Source of the DNA: JBGMEA01 sp963674555
GTDB taxonomy: Bacteria; Bacillota; Clostridia; Eubacteriales; Anaerofustaceae
DNA length: 64,000 nucleotides
Direction of reading: 5' to 3'
NCBI GenBank assembly: GCA_963674555.1
Contig: OY771429.1
Coordinates: 1,302,001 to 1,366,000, forward strand
A program made the translations under genes and the position numbers. Below are positions 7,187 to 15,495 of this stretch, piece by piece; the stretch's first letter is position 1, and every line of letters begins with the position of its first letter. The notes beneath the pieces were generated by a model, which was not told where the DNA came from, did no database searches, and saw only the letters and a list, made by a program, of their open reading frames with translations.

Positions 7187-8416
7187 TTGAGTTTTAAAGT
7201 CATTAAAGATTACGATCCCGAAATTTACGACGCGATGGAAAAAGAGCTGTCCCGTCAAGAGAATAATTTAGAATTGATCGCTTCAGAGAATCTTGTTAGT
7301 CCCGAAGTGATCGAAGTTATGGGCAGCCATTTGACCAATAAATATGCTGAAGGATATCCCGGCCATCGTTACTACGGCGGATGCGAACATGTGGATGTTG
7401 TTGAAAGCATTGCGATAGACAGGATCAAGAAACTGTTCGGCGCGGAATACGCAAACGTGCAGCCGCATTCCGGCGTGCAAGCGAATATGGCAGTGTATTT
7501 CGGTCTGCTGGAAGCAGGGGACACCGTAATGGGTATGGATCTTTCCCACGGAGGACACCTAAGTCACGGAAGCCCTGTGAGTATGTCAGGTAAATATTAT
7601 AATTTTGTTTCATACGGCATCAATAAAGATACGGAACGACTTGATTACGATCAATTAGAGAAGCTTGTGAAAGAACATAAGCCCAAACTGATCGTTGCGG
7701 GCGCAAGCGCGTATCCGAGAGAAATTGATTTTGAGCGCATCAGTAAGATCGCAAAAGACGCCAACGCACTTTTCATGGTCGATATGGCACACATTGCCGG
7801 TCTTGTTGCAGCGGGAGCACACATGAGTCCCGTACCTTATGCCGATGTTGTAACGACAACGACGCATAAAACACTGCGCGGACCGAGAGGCGGCGCTATC
7901 TTGGCAAAAGACCAATATGCAAAAAAACTTGACAAAGCGATTTTCCCCGGTACGCAAGGCGGACCGCTTATGCATATCATAGCAGCCAAAGCCGTAGCGC
8001 TGAAAGAAGCGTTGACTGAAGACTTTACAGCGTATCAAAAACAAATTGTTGTTAATGCTAAAGTTTTAAGCGAAAAGTTGATGGAACTTGGATTTAAATT
8101 ATTATCGGACGGCACAGACAATCATCTTATGCTTGTTGACCTACGCACGGTAGGCTTGACAGGAAAATATGCCGAAACGGTTTTGGATGAAGTGCATATT
8201 ACCGCAAACAAGAACGCGATCCCTTTTGATACGGAAAGCGCAAATGTAACAAGCGGTATCCGCTTGGGTACACCGACTGTGACCGCAAGAGGAATGAAAG
8301 AAGCTGAAATGTTGATCATCGGCGAAGCGATACATGATTGTTTGATCAAAAAGGACAATCAAGCGGCTATGGATAAAGTAAAGGCGCTTTGCGACCAATT
8401 CCCAAGTTACAAATAA
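7187..8416 (+). CDS. glyA: Serine hydroxymethyltransferase
   Basis: This 409-residue PLP enzyme interconverts serine and glycine with tetrahydrofolate, the main source of one-carbon units. Motifs include LIASENLVSPEV near the N-terminus, YAEGYPGHRYYGGCE, VDMAHIAGLVAAG, and the PLP lysine in VVTTTTHKTLRGPRGG. I propose the TTG at 7187 as start: AGGAGGA lies 6 nt upstream, the resulting length matches the family, and the upstream ATG at 7133 has no ribosome binding site. It is followed by its own terminator. Confidence 0.95.
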   Translation: MSFKVIKDYDPEIYDAMEKELSRQENNLELIASENLVSPEVIEVMGSHLTNKYAEGYPGHRYYGGCEHVDVVESIAIDRIKKLFGAEYANVQPHSGVQANMAVYFGLLEAGDTVMGMDLSHGGHLSHGSPVSMSGKYYNFVSYGINKDTERLDYDQLEKLVKEHKPKLIVAGASAYPREIDFERISKIAKDANALFMVDMAHIAGLVAAGAHMSPVPYADVVTTTTHKTLRGPRGGAILAKDQYAKKLDKAIFPGTQGGPLMHIIAAKAVALKEALTEDFTAYQKQIVVNAKVLSEKLMELGFKLLSDGTDNHLMLVDLRTVGLTGKYAETVLDEVHITANKNAIPFDTESANVTSGIRLGTPTVTARGMKEAEMLIIGEAIHDCLIKKDNQAAMDKVKALCDQFPSYK

Positions 8417-8440
8417 ACAGTACTGATGAATGATTTTTAT

Positions 8441-8466
8441 AAACTGCCCGATCGGGCAGTTTTTTA
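8441..8466 (+). terminator. glyA: Terminator after glyA
   Basis: The palindrome AAACTGCCCG-AT-CGGGCAGTTT (8441-8462) followed by a T run, 25 bp past the glyA stop codon. Confidence 0.85.
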
Positions 8467-8569
8467 CATTTTGATAACATACCGTATATACGAAAGAGTT
8501 TAACATCATCTGTCCTTATGTTACAATGAAAGAAAGAAATCGCTTAGATTTGGAATGATGGAGAAGATG

Positions 8570-10759
8570 ATGGGAAAGATTTTGTTTGTTTCCAACCGTT
8601 TACCCGTTACCGTCGGTAAACAAGATAAAGAATTGACTTATGTAGAAAGTATCGGCGGGCTTGCGACAGGACTTAAAAGCTTTTATAAGCACGGTGAAAA
8701 TTTATGGATCGGATGGCCCGGCTTGTCCGATGATGAATTGAAACCGAAAAGTAAAAAAGAGATTCAAACGACACTCAAAGAAAGCTATCAATGTGTTCCC
8801 GTATTTTTAAGCGATGATGATATCGACCAATATTATTATGGATTTTCAAATAATACGATCTGGCCTCTATTTCATTATTTTACAAATAAGACCGAATATG
8901 ACGCGAAAACATGGACGGCATATAAAAAAGTAAATCAAAAATTTTTTGATGCATTGGCACCTCATATAGAAGCAAAAGATATCATTTGGGTGCATGATTA
9001 TCAATTGATGTTGTTACCGCAAATGATCAAAGAAGCATTTCCTGAAGCTCAGGTCGGATTCTTTCTACATATTCCGTTTCCTTCATTTGAGATATTCCGT
9101 TTATTGATCTGGCGAAAAGAGATCTTGGAAGGGATATTGGGCGCAGATCTTGTAGGATTTCACACCTATGATTATGTTCGTCACTTTTTGAGCAGTGTGC
9201 GTAGATTGTTAGGCGTTAGACATAATTTAAATACGATCATCCATGAAAATCGTCGCATCACTATCGATGCGTTTCCTATGGGGATCGATTATGATCGATT
9301 TACACAGGTGTATGACGATGAGATGTTTCAAAAAGAAACCCGTGAGATCATTGAGAACACAAAAGGGCTAAAGACGATCTTATCGATCGATCGATTGGAC
9401 TATACAAAAGGCATACCGGAACGTATCAGAGCATACAGCAGGTTTTTGGAAAAATACCCGCAATACAGAGAAAAAGTGCGATTGAATCTGATCGTCGCGC
9501 CTTCACGCGTGCAGGTTGAATCATACGAAGATTTAAGAAGAGAGATAACTGAGCTTGTCGGAGAGATCAACGGTACATACGGTACAGTGAGTTGGATGCC
9601 GCTTTGGTTTTTCTTCCAATCATTTTCACAGGAACGCTTGATCGTTTTTTACAGACATTCGGATGTCTTGCTAGTGACTCCACTGCGAGACGGGATGAAT
9701 TTAGTCGCAAAAGAATATATCGCATCGCGCACAGATCACAAAGGCATGCTTGTGATCAGTGAGACAGCGGGCGCTGCGAGTGAACTTACGGAAGCGATCA
9801 TAGTGAATGCGAATGACAGTGATGATATAGCTGATGGGATCAAATATGCCATTGAAATGTCACAGGTAGAAAAGAATGAACGCAACGGACGTATGCATGA
9901 GCGTATCGAACGTTATAATGTCGATTTTTGGGCCACGGAATTTTTGGGTCAGTTGGAAAGGACGGTCGCAGAACAGGTAACGGATGTTACAAGAAATATC
10001 GGCAAGAACAGTTCCAAAATAGAAAAGGCGTATAAAAACGCAAAGAAACGCGTATTGTTTTTGGATTATGACGGGACATTGGTTGGCTTTCAAAATAAGC
10101 CCGATGAAGCAAAGCCGGATAAAGAATTGAAAGAATTGTTACGAAAGCTTGTACAAGATCCGAAAAATACGGTTGTGATCATTTCAGGCAGGAACAGTCA
10201 GACCTTGGATGAATGGTTGGGAGATATCCCTTTAAATATGTTAGCTTGTCACGGGTTATGGATGCGCGAGCCTGCAGATGAATGGGCGATGACAGTGTCG
10301 TTGGAAAATGATTGGAAAGGATCGATCCGTCATGTCCTTGAAATGTATACGGATCGCATGCCGGGATCGTTTATCGAAGAGAAAGACTATTCCTTGGTAT
10401 TCCACTACAGACAATGTGAACCTGATATGGTGGAAGCAAAATTAAATGAAGTCAAAGAAACCTTGACAAGCATGATCCGCTCAACCATGCTAAGTGTGCA
10501 AGAGGGAAACAAAGTGCTGGAAGTTAAAGACAGCAGAACAAACAAGGGTCACGGAGCATTAGCCTTTATGCAGAATCAGGATTTTGATTTTATTCTCGGG
10601 GTCGGTGACGATACAACCGATGAAGATCTTTTTGAGGCACTTCCGGATAACGCGTTTTCGATCAAAGTGGGACTGGGACTAACCAAAGCAGATTATTATC
10701 TAAAGTCATGGAAATCTATGAGAGAACTACTAAAGAAGCTTGTAAAAACCGATAAATAA
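8570..10759 (+). CDS. otsA-otsB: Bifunctional trehalose-6-phosphate synthase/phosphatase (OtsA-OtsB fusion)
   Basis: This 729-residue protein joins a GT20 glycosyltransferase (about residues 1-465) to a HAD phosphatase (about 490-729). The first makes trehalose-6-phosphate from UDP-glucose and glucose-6-phosphate: FVSNRLPVTV, GLATGLKSF, WVHDYQLMLLPQMI, GFHTYDYVRHFL, SIDRLDYTKGIPER, LRDGMNLVAKEYIA. The second removes the phosphate: FLDYDGTLVGF near residue 499, IISGRNSQTL, GVGDDTTDEDLF. The two activities together give trehalose, a compatible solute and carbon store. The ATG at 8570 has GGAG 6 nt upstream; ATGs at 8555 and 8567 are alternatives. It is monocistronic. Confidence 0.93.
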   Translation: MGKILFVSNRLPVTVGKQDKELTYVESIGGLATGLKSFYKHGENLWIGWPGLSDDELKPKSKKEIQTTLKESYQCVPVFLSDDDIDQYYYGFSNNTIWPLFHYFTNKTEYDAKTWTAYKKVNQKFFDALAPHIEAKDIIWVHDYQLMLLPQMIKEAFPEAQVGFFLHIPFPSFEIFRLLIWRKEILEGILGADLVGFHTYDYVRHFLSSVRRLLGVRHNLNTIIHENRRITIDAFPMGIDYDRFTQVYDDEMFQKETREIIENTKGLKTILSIDRLDYTKGIPERIRAYSRFLEKYPQYREKVRLNLIVAPSRVQVESYEDLRREITELVGEINGTYGTVSWMPLWFFFQSFSQERLIVFYRHSDVLLVTPLRDGMNLVAKEYIASRTDHKGMLVISETAGAASELTEAIIVNANDSDDIADGIKYAIEMSQVEKNERNGRMHERIERYNVDFWATEFLGQLERTVAEQVTDVTRNIGKNSSKIEKAYKNAKKRVLFLDYDGTLVGFQNKPDEAKPDKELKELLRKLVQDPKNTVVIISGRNSQTLDEWLGDIPLNMLACHGLWMREPADEWAMTVSLENDWKGSIRHVLEMYTDRMPGSFIEEKDYSLVFHYRQCEPDMVEAKLNEVKETLTSMIRSTMLSVQEGNKVLEVKDSRTNKGHGALAFMQNQDFDFILGVGDDTTDEDLFEALPDNAFSIKVGLGLTKADYYLKSWKSMRELLKKLVKTDK

Positions 10760-10775
10760 ATCCGATATATTTTCT

Positions 10776-10806
10776 AAAAGGACACAGATCGCTGTGTCCT
10801 TTTTTA
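10776..10806 (+). terminator. Terminator after the trehalose gene
   Basis: A 12-bp stem (AAAAGGACACAG/CTGTGTCCTTTT, loop ATCG) followed by T residues, 17 bp after the stop codon. Confidence 0.85.
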
Positions 10807-10944
10807 GTAAATATATTCAGAAATAAGCTATTTATTTTATTAAGTAAAACAGTATTTTTTCAAAATGTAAAACGATGTGATTTTATCCGGATATCAGACT
10901 TATATTAGAATTTATTTTCGGGTTGAAAGTATATAAAAAACATA

Positions 10945-10979
10945 TTGACATTAAAATAAATCAATGTTAGAATTCTAAC
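10945..10979 (+). promoter_or_regulatory. marR-MATE promoter with palindromic operator over the -10
   Basis: TTGACA (10945-10950), 17 bp, TAGAAT (10968-10973). The perfect 14-bp palindrome GTTAGAATTCTAAC (10966-10979) covers the -10 box. It is the likely MarR binding site, giving negative autoregulation of the regulator and the efflux pump. Confidence 0.7.
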
Positions 10980-11003
10980 TAGTTTGTCGAAAAGAGGAGA
11001 GCC

Positions 11004-11450
11004 ATGTTAGGGTCAGAAGAAATTATTGCGGAATTGATGGGAAGAATACCGCGATTTATAGGATTGATGCTGTCAGGAAGTGAAATAGAAGCTGCTGACG
11101 GACTCAGCCAAAGTGAGTTTCGAACGCTTATCAATTTGCATCGTTGCGAAGGTAGGCCTATGGCGGATTACAGTAAGCAGTTGGGTATCTCGAAAGGTTC
11201 TTTTACCTATGTTGCGGATAACCTTGAAAAAAAAGGTCTGATCGAAAGAGTACCCATGCTTAACGATAAACGTAAGCAAGCATTATTCCTTACCGGAAAA
11301 GGTAAGGTGCTTGCAAGGAAAATCGATGCGGAATTTACACAAAATATTAAGCAGAATATCGCATGTTTGAAAAGGTCGGATATAAACAAATTAGAATCCG
11401 CTCTACGCACGATCGACCATACGATAGATCTTCTGAAAGAAAGGACATAA
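11004..11450 (+). CDS. MarR family transcriptional regulator
   Basis: A 148-residue winged-helix protein with LSQSEFRTLINLHR, MADYSKQLGISKGSFTYVAD (recognition helix region), NLEKKGLIERVPMLNDKRKQ and LFLTGKGKVLARK, the MarR beta-wing pattern. The RBS GAGGAGAG is well placed. It precedes a MATE exporter by 10 bp and probably represses that pair. The effector cannot be read from the sequence. Confidence 0.87.
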   Translation: MLGSEEIIAELMGRIPRFIGLMLSGSEIEAADGLSQSEFRTLINLHRCEGRPMADYSKQLGISKGSFTYVADNLEKKGLIERVPMLNDKRKQALFLTGKGKVLARKIDAEFTQNIKQNIACLKRSDINKLESALRTIDHTIDLLKERT

Positions 11451-11460
11451 TAAACGACAT

Positions 11461-12828
11461 ATGAGAATGAAAAACACGAAAGAAAACAGAACACAGATTT
11501 TAGAATCAATGCCTGTTAATAAAGCTATCTGGACTTTGGCTGTACCGACGATATTGGCAATGCTCGTACAGGTCATCTACAATATGACTGATACGTTTTA
11601 TATCGGACAGTTAAACGAACCGAATATGGTAGCAGCGATCTCGATCTCCATGCCTATCGTAATGCTTGTACAGGCATTCGGTAATATGTTTGGTATCGGG
11701 GGATCATCCTTGATATCCAGGTTGTTGGGACAACAGGAAAGAGAAAACGCAAATCATGCGGCAGCGATCGCTTTTTGGTCTGCGCTGGTTGTTATCATAG
11801 CCGGTGCGATCATCGGATTGATATTCTCTGAATCTATCCTTAAGCTGATCGGTGCAAGCGGAACGATGCTTGAATACGGGAAAACGTATCTTCGTTTCAT
11901 GCTTATGGGCGGACCGTTGATCGGCATGCAGATGCTTATGGGCGGACTTTTGCGCTCGGAAGGTGCCACGAAAAACGCAATGTTCGGTATGATGACAGGA
12001 TCCATATTAAACATGATCCTTGATCCTATCTTCATTCTTGTCCTAGATATGGGTATTACCGGTGCGGCACTGGCAACGATCATCGGTAATTTTGTAGGGT
12101 TCTCCTATAATATTTCCTTCTATTTAAGGAAAAAAGGATTGATCTCAGTTTCTATTAAGAATTATGTTTTTGATAAAAAATACTATGCGGCTATTTTCAA
12201 GATCGGCATTCCCGCATCTTTCGGAATGATCTTAATGAGCCTTGGAATGTCTACAGCGAATAGCTTTGCAGCGAGTTTCGGAGATGCTGCGGTAGCGGCA
12301 TTCGGAGTCGTAATGCGTATAACGAATATTGCTATAATGGTGGTTATGGGACTTGCGCATGGTTGTCAACCTTTGATAGGCTACAGTTACGGTGCAAAGA
12401 AATATGACCGACTGTTTGCCACGATCAAGCGTGCAATGATGATCGGTTCGATCTTGGGTGTGACATTCGCGATATTGTTCAATGTGTTTGCGGATTCCTG
12501 GATCAGAGTATTCATAATAGACCAAGCGGTCATTGACCGAGGAGTGATCGTTATGCGCGCATTCACATTCGGCATGCCGTTCATGGGCGTGCAAATGATC
12601 TTGATGGTCATGTTCCAAGCACTCGGTAAGACAGTCCAGTCTTTAATTATCTCTTTGGGCAGACAAGGACTCTTTTACATACCGGCCATAATTATACTCA
12701 GTACTGTTTGGGGATTCAACGGACTTGCGTTTGCAATGCCTTTGGCGGATCTTTGCACAACGGTCTTGGCCTTTGCGTTGTTCTTACAAATGAGAAGAAA
12801 GATGACTGTTTTCACACAACGAATATAA
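11461..12828 (+). CDS. MATE family multidrug efflux transporter
   Basis: A 455-residue integral membrane protein with about 12 helices and the MATE pattern: IWTLAVPTILAMLVQVIYNMTDTFYIG in the first helices, and FGIGGSSLISRLLGQ. MATE proteins export cationic drugs or metabolites in exchange for Na+ or H+. The start is close behind marR, with AAAGGACA as the best ribosome binding site, somewhat distant; ATG 11467 is an alternative. The MarR neighbour suggests drug- or metabolite-induced expression. Confidence 0.88.
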   Translation: MRMKNTKENRTQILESMPVNKAIWTLAVPTILAMLVQVIYNMTDTFYIGQLNEPNMVAAISISMPIVMLVQAFGNMFGIGGSSLISRLLGQQERENANHAAAIAFWSALVVIIAGAIIGLIFSESILKLIGASGTMLEYGKTYLRFMLMGGPLIGMQMLMGGLLRSEGATKNAMFGMMTGSILNMILDPIFILVLDMGITGAALATIIGNFVGFSYNISFYLRKKGLISVSIKNYVFDKKYYAAIFKIGIPASFGMILMSLGMSTANSFAASFGDAAVAAFGVVMRITNIAIMVVMGLAHGCQPLIGYSYGAKKYDRLFATIKRAMMIGSILGVTFAILFNVFADSWIRVFIIDQAVIDRGVIVMRAFTFGMPFMGVQMILMVMFQALGKTVQSLIISLGRQGLFYIPAIIILSTVWGFNGLAFAMPLADLCTTVLAFALFLQMRRKMTVFTQRI

Positions 12829-12848
12829 AAATGGTTTTAACCTAAATC

Positions 12849-12887
12849 AAAAGACGTACAGTTTTAATACTGTACGTCTTTTTTTAT
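12849..12887 (+). terminator. Terminator after the MATE gene
   Basis: A 13-bp stem (AAAAGACGTACAG/CTGTACGTCTTTT, 8-nt loop) with a following run of T. It lies between the convergent MATE and acuC genes. Confidence 0.85.
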
Positions 12888-12900
12888 TTAATCAAATCAT

Positions 12901-14106
12901 TTATTCTGTGTCTTGCAAAAATCTGTTTCCGATCGGTTTGTTCCGCAAGATATACAATGCGTTTTTAAGGGTAGATTGGTTTTTATAATCGATCTCTTCT
13001 TTTCTGGGCACAGGTGGGTACATATCTATAGGATCATCCCAATAAAGCGGCAAGGCAAGCTTGCTGTGCGGTTGCCACTTATCGATCCATTCTTTCGGTA
13101 TATCCGTCAAATCTTTATTATGCTCATTCATTTCCATCCAGACGAGCGCCCAAGCTCGGGGTACGACTCTGAAAATATCGTAACCGCCGCCACCCAGTGC
13201 GATCCATTTGCCTTCGCAATATTCATGCGCGAAACGATGAGCGAGCGTAGGGATCTTTTTATAGGTATCCATCGTCAGATATAAATGAGAAAGCGGATCA
13301 TAATAATGTCCGTCGGCGCCGTTTTGCGTCACGATGATATCGGGCTTGAATGATTCCGCTACACGCTCAAGCGCTTGTTCGTAGCAAGCATACCATGAGT
13401 CATCTTCGGTAAAGGCATCAACCGGTATATTAAATGTATAACCCATTCCTTTACCTTCACCTCGTTCGGTGATATTCCCTGTGCCGGGGAACAGATATCT
13501 TCCCGTTTCGTGTATCGATAAAGTGCATACTTGCGGATCGTCGTAAAAAGCCCATTGCACACCGTCTCCGTGGTGCGCGTCGGTATCGACATACAGAACT
13601 TTTGCTCCGTAATTCTGCGTGATATGTTTGATCGCTACAGCGATGTCATTATAAATGCAGAAGCCCGATGCTTTTCCGTAGAATGCGTGGTGCAGTCCTC
13701 CGCTCAAGTTCAAAGCATGTGAAGCATGGCCTTGCATTACTTTGTTTGCAGCCTGTAAAGTCGCGCCGACCGCAAGAGAACTTGCTTGGTGCATGGATTC
13801 AAAGACAGGCATATCATCATCGGCAAGTCCGTGGTCAAGCAAACTGTCTTCATCAATATTTCCGTCATTTACGGATTCGATAAATTCGATATATTCCTTG
13901 CTGTGTGCTAAAAGTAAGTCTTTCTCGGTTGCGGGTTTAGGCTTACGTAGCTGTGTATCATCGATCGCTTCGGAAGCTTTCAATAAGTCATAAGTTAATT
14001 TTATTCGGATCGGATTGAACGGATGATCTTCGGCGAACTTGTACTTCATCATCTCTTCGGAGTAGATAAAAATAGCCTTTTGTGTCATCATTTCATTTTC
14101 GGCCAT
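12901..14106 (-). CDS. acuC: AcuC-type protein deacetylase (class I histone-deacetylase fold)
   Basis: This 401-residue zinc enzyme of the arginase/HDAC fold shows NLSGGLHHAFYGKASGFC, VDTDAHHGDGVQWAFYDDP with the paired catalytic histidines and zinc ligands, and ALGGGGYD near the C-terminus. In Bacillus AcuC removes the acetyl group that AcuA puts on acetyl-CoA synthetase. The gene is third in acuA-acuB-acuC. Its start overlaps the acuB end by 19 nt. The ATG at 14106 has a distant AAAGGAT, and an internal MMTQKAIF start is possible. Confidence 0.9.
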   Translation of the reverse strand: MAENEMMTQKAIFIYSEEMMKYKFAEDHPFNPIRIKLTYDLLKASEAIDDTQLRKPKPATEKDLLLAHSKEYIEFIESVNDGNIDEDSLLDHGLADDDMPVFESMHQASSLAVGATLQAANKVMQGHASHALNLSGGLHHAFYGKASGFCIYNDIAVAIKHITQNYGAKVLYVDTDAHHGDGVQWAFYDDPQVCTLSIHETGRYLFPGTGNITERGEGKGMGYTFNIPVDAFTEDDSWYACYEQALERVAESFKPDIIVTQNGADGHYYDPLSHLYLTMDTYKKIPTLAHRFAHEYCEGKWIALGGGGYDIFRVVPRAWALVWMEMNEHNKDLTDIPKEWIDKWQPHSKLALPLYWDDPIDMYPPVPRKEEIDYKNQSTLKNALYILRNKPIGNRFLQDTE

Positions 14107-14726
14107 AATACGTTATATCCTTTTTCGGAGAGTTCATTGAGAAGTTCGTCCGTATGCATGATCGGAGAGCGCAGAACCAACCGTTTTTTATTTGGGTCGC
14201 TTGAAGGACACAATAAGGCGTTTGATACAGGAGCTTTTTTATTTTGGAAGATCTTTAAGATCGGTGTGATGTCAGTATGGTGTTGTTCCAGTTCGATCTC
14301 AAAACGTGAACCCGGTTCTGTCGTGCCTGCCATTTGAAGGAAGATCTTCAACAAGTCGGATTCTGTAATGATCCCAACGAGCTTTCCGTCAGATAGGATC
14401 GGCAGGGAACTGATCTTGAATTCGTGAAATAAAGAAGCCGCATCTTCGATAAAGTCATCGGGTGTCCCTGTGATGACTTCGGTCGTCATGATATCCGATA
14501 TGGGCGTCTCATAATCCAATTTATCGTCTTCATCCAATTCATTAAAAACGGAAGGTGTTGCGTCTCTTAAATCGCGGTCTGAAATGATCCCCAATAGATG
14601 TGCGTTATCATCCGTTACGGGCAAATGGCGAATGTGATTATCTCGCATGATCTCGATCGCTTGCGCTACAGTGAAACTCGGTCGTATCGTGATCAGTTGT
14701 TCTCCCATGATCTCGCTAATAAACAT
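14088..14726 (-). CDS. acuB: AcuB-type CBS-ACT regulatory protein
   Basis: A 212-residue protein with two CBS motifs (MGEQLITIRPSFTVAQAIEI and MTTEVITGTPDDFIEDAA, each followed by a GIISDRDL or GIITESDL strand) and a C-terminal ACT-like segment (about residues 140-212). CBS pairs bind adenine nucleotides, so the protein probably senses energy state for the acu module; its exact role is not established. GGAG lies upstream of the ATG at 14726. It sits 11 bp after acuA and overlaps acuC. Confidence 0.88.
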   Translation of the reverse strand: MFISEIMGEQLITIRPSFTVAQAIEIMRDNHIRHLPVTDDNAHLLGIISDRDLRDATPSVFNELDEDDKLDYETPISDIMTTEVITGTPDDFIEDAASLFHEFKISSLPILSDGKLVGIITESDLLKIFLQMAGTTEPGSRFEIELEQHHTDITPILKIFQNKKAPVSNALLCPSSDPNKKRLVLRSPIMHTDELLNELSEKGYNVLWPKMK

Positions 14727-14737
14727 GATCTTACTCC

Positions 14738-15370
14738 TTAGTACATGAATCTGTATTTGAATCTTAATTTATCGAAGGCTTCGACGGTTTCGGTATTGAC
14801 GTTCTTCCCAATACGTACCATCAGACAGTTCGCGGGGTGAGAGGCGATATCTTCTTCATCCGTCGCAAACCACACAAGTCCGCCCGTGCCCATTACTTTT
14901 TCCATTACTTCTCTGTATTGCCAAACATTTAAACCGCTTCCTTTTAGATCCCAATGCCAATAATACTCGGTCGTGATAATGATATAATCGTCAAGTGCTC
15001 CGTCCATCGTCGAAACCTCGAGGATCTTCTTACTTAGTGAATGTTGTCGGTAATTCGCCGCGATCTCGATCGCGCCCAATTCCAATAAATTTTCGATATT
15101 CCCTTCAGACCATCTTTCGAGCGGGTCAGGGTATAAAAAAGTCGCGTACCCAACGATACGTTCACCGTCTCTTGCGATGATGATCCGTCCTTCAGGCAAT
15201 TGCGCGATCTCTAAAATTGCTTTGAATTGTTCTTCGGGTTTTCGAAACGCGTTCAGTTGCTCGTCAAAAGCATAGCCCGATAAGCGTTCATAAGGAACGG
15301 GGCCTTCAACAATGATCGTTCCCATGTCCGTTTCGACGTTTGTTCGGTGGCATGTTTTGATATGTTCCAT
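14738..15370 (-). CDS. acuA: AcuA-type GNAT protein acetyltransferase
   Basis: A 210-residue GNAT acetyltransferase beginning MEHIKTCHRTNVETDMGTII, very close in layout to Bacillus AcuA. The acetyl-CoA region appears as GAIEIAANYRQHSLSKKILE. AcuA acetylates a catalytic lysine of acetyl-CoA synthetase and switches it off. Here the target gene acsA is divergently transcribed 125 bp away, with the corresponding lysine present. It is first in the acuABC operon. Confidence 0.9.
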   Translation of the reverse strand: MEHIKTCHRTNVETDMGTIIVEGPVPYERLSGYAFDEQLNAFRKPEEQFKAILEIAQLPEGRIIIARDGERIVGYATFLYPDPLERWSEGNIENLLELGAIEIAANYRQHSLSKKILEVSTMDGALDDYIIITTEYYWHWDLKGSGLNVWQYREVMEKVMGTGGLVWFATDEEDIASHPANCLMVRIGKNVNTETVEAFDKLRFKYRFMY

Positions 15371-15436
15371 TCGTTCCGTACCGTCTCAGCGTATTTTTAG
15401 TCAAATTAATTTACGCTTAAAAATAGGATTTTTATA

Positions 15437-15474
15437 TTGTTATCTTCTGTATTCTATGATAGTATATTTATCAT
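15437..15474 (+). promoter_or_regulatory. acsA: acsA promoter with inverted repeat over the -10
   Basis: TTGTTA (15437-15442), 17 bp, TAGTAT (15460-15465). ATGATA-N7-TATCAT (15456-15474) spans the -10, a plausible operator. No clear catabolite (cre) site is visible in the 125-bp divergent region. Confidence 0.55.
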
Positions 15475-15495
15475 TAAAATCAAAGGGGTTGCATT

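Noticed and set aside
9860..10093. Minus-strand frame within the trehalose gene
   Set aside because: Lies wholly inside a strongly supported gene and lacks a ribosome binding site.
12232..12618. A minus-strand frame inside the MATE gene
   Set aside because: Antisense shadow with His/Asp-rich composition typical of reading a hydrophobic gene backwards; no start signals.
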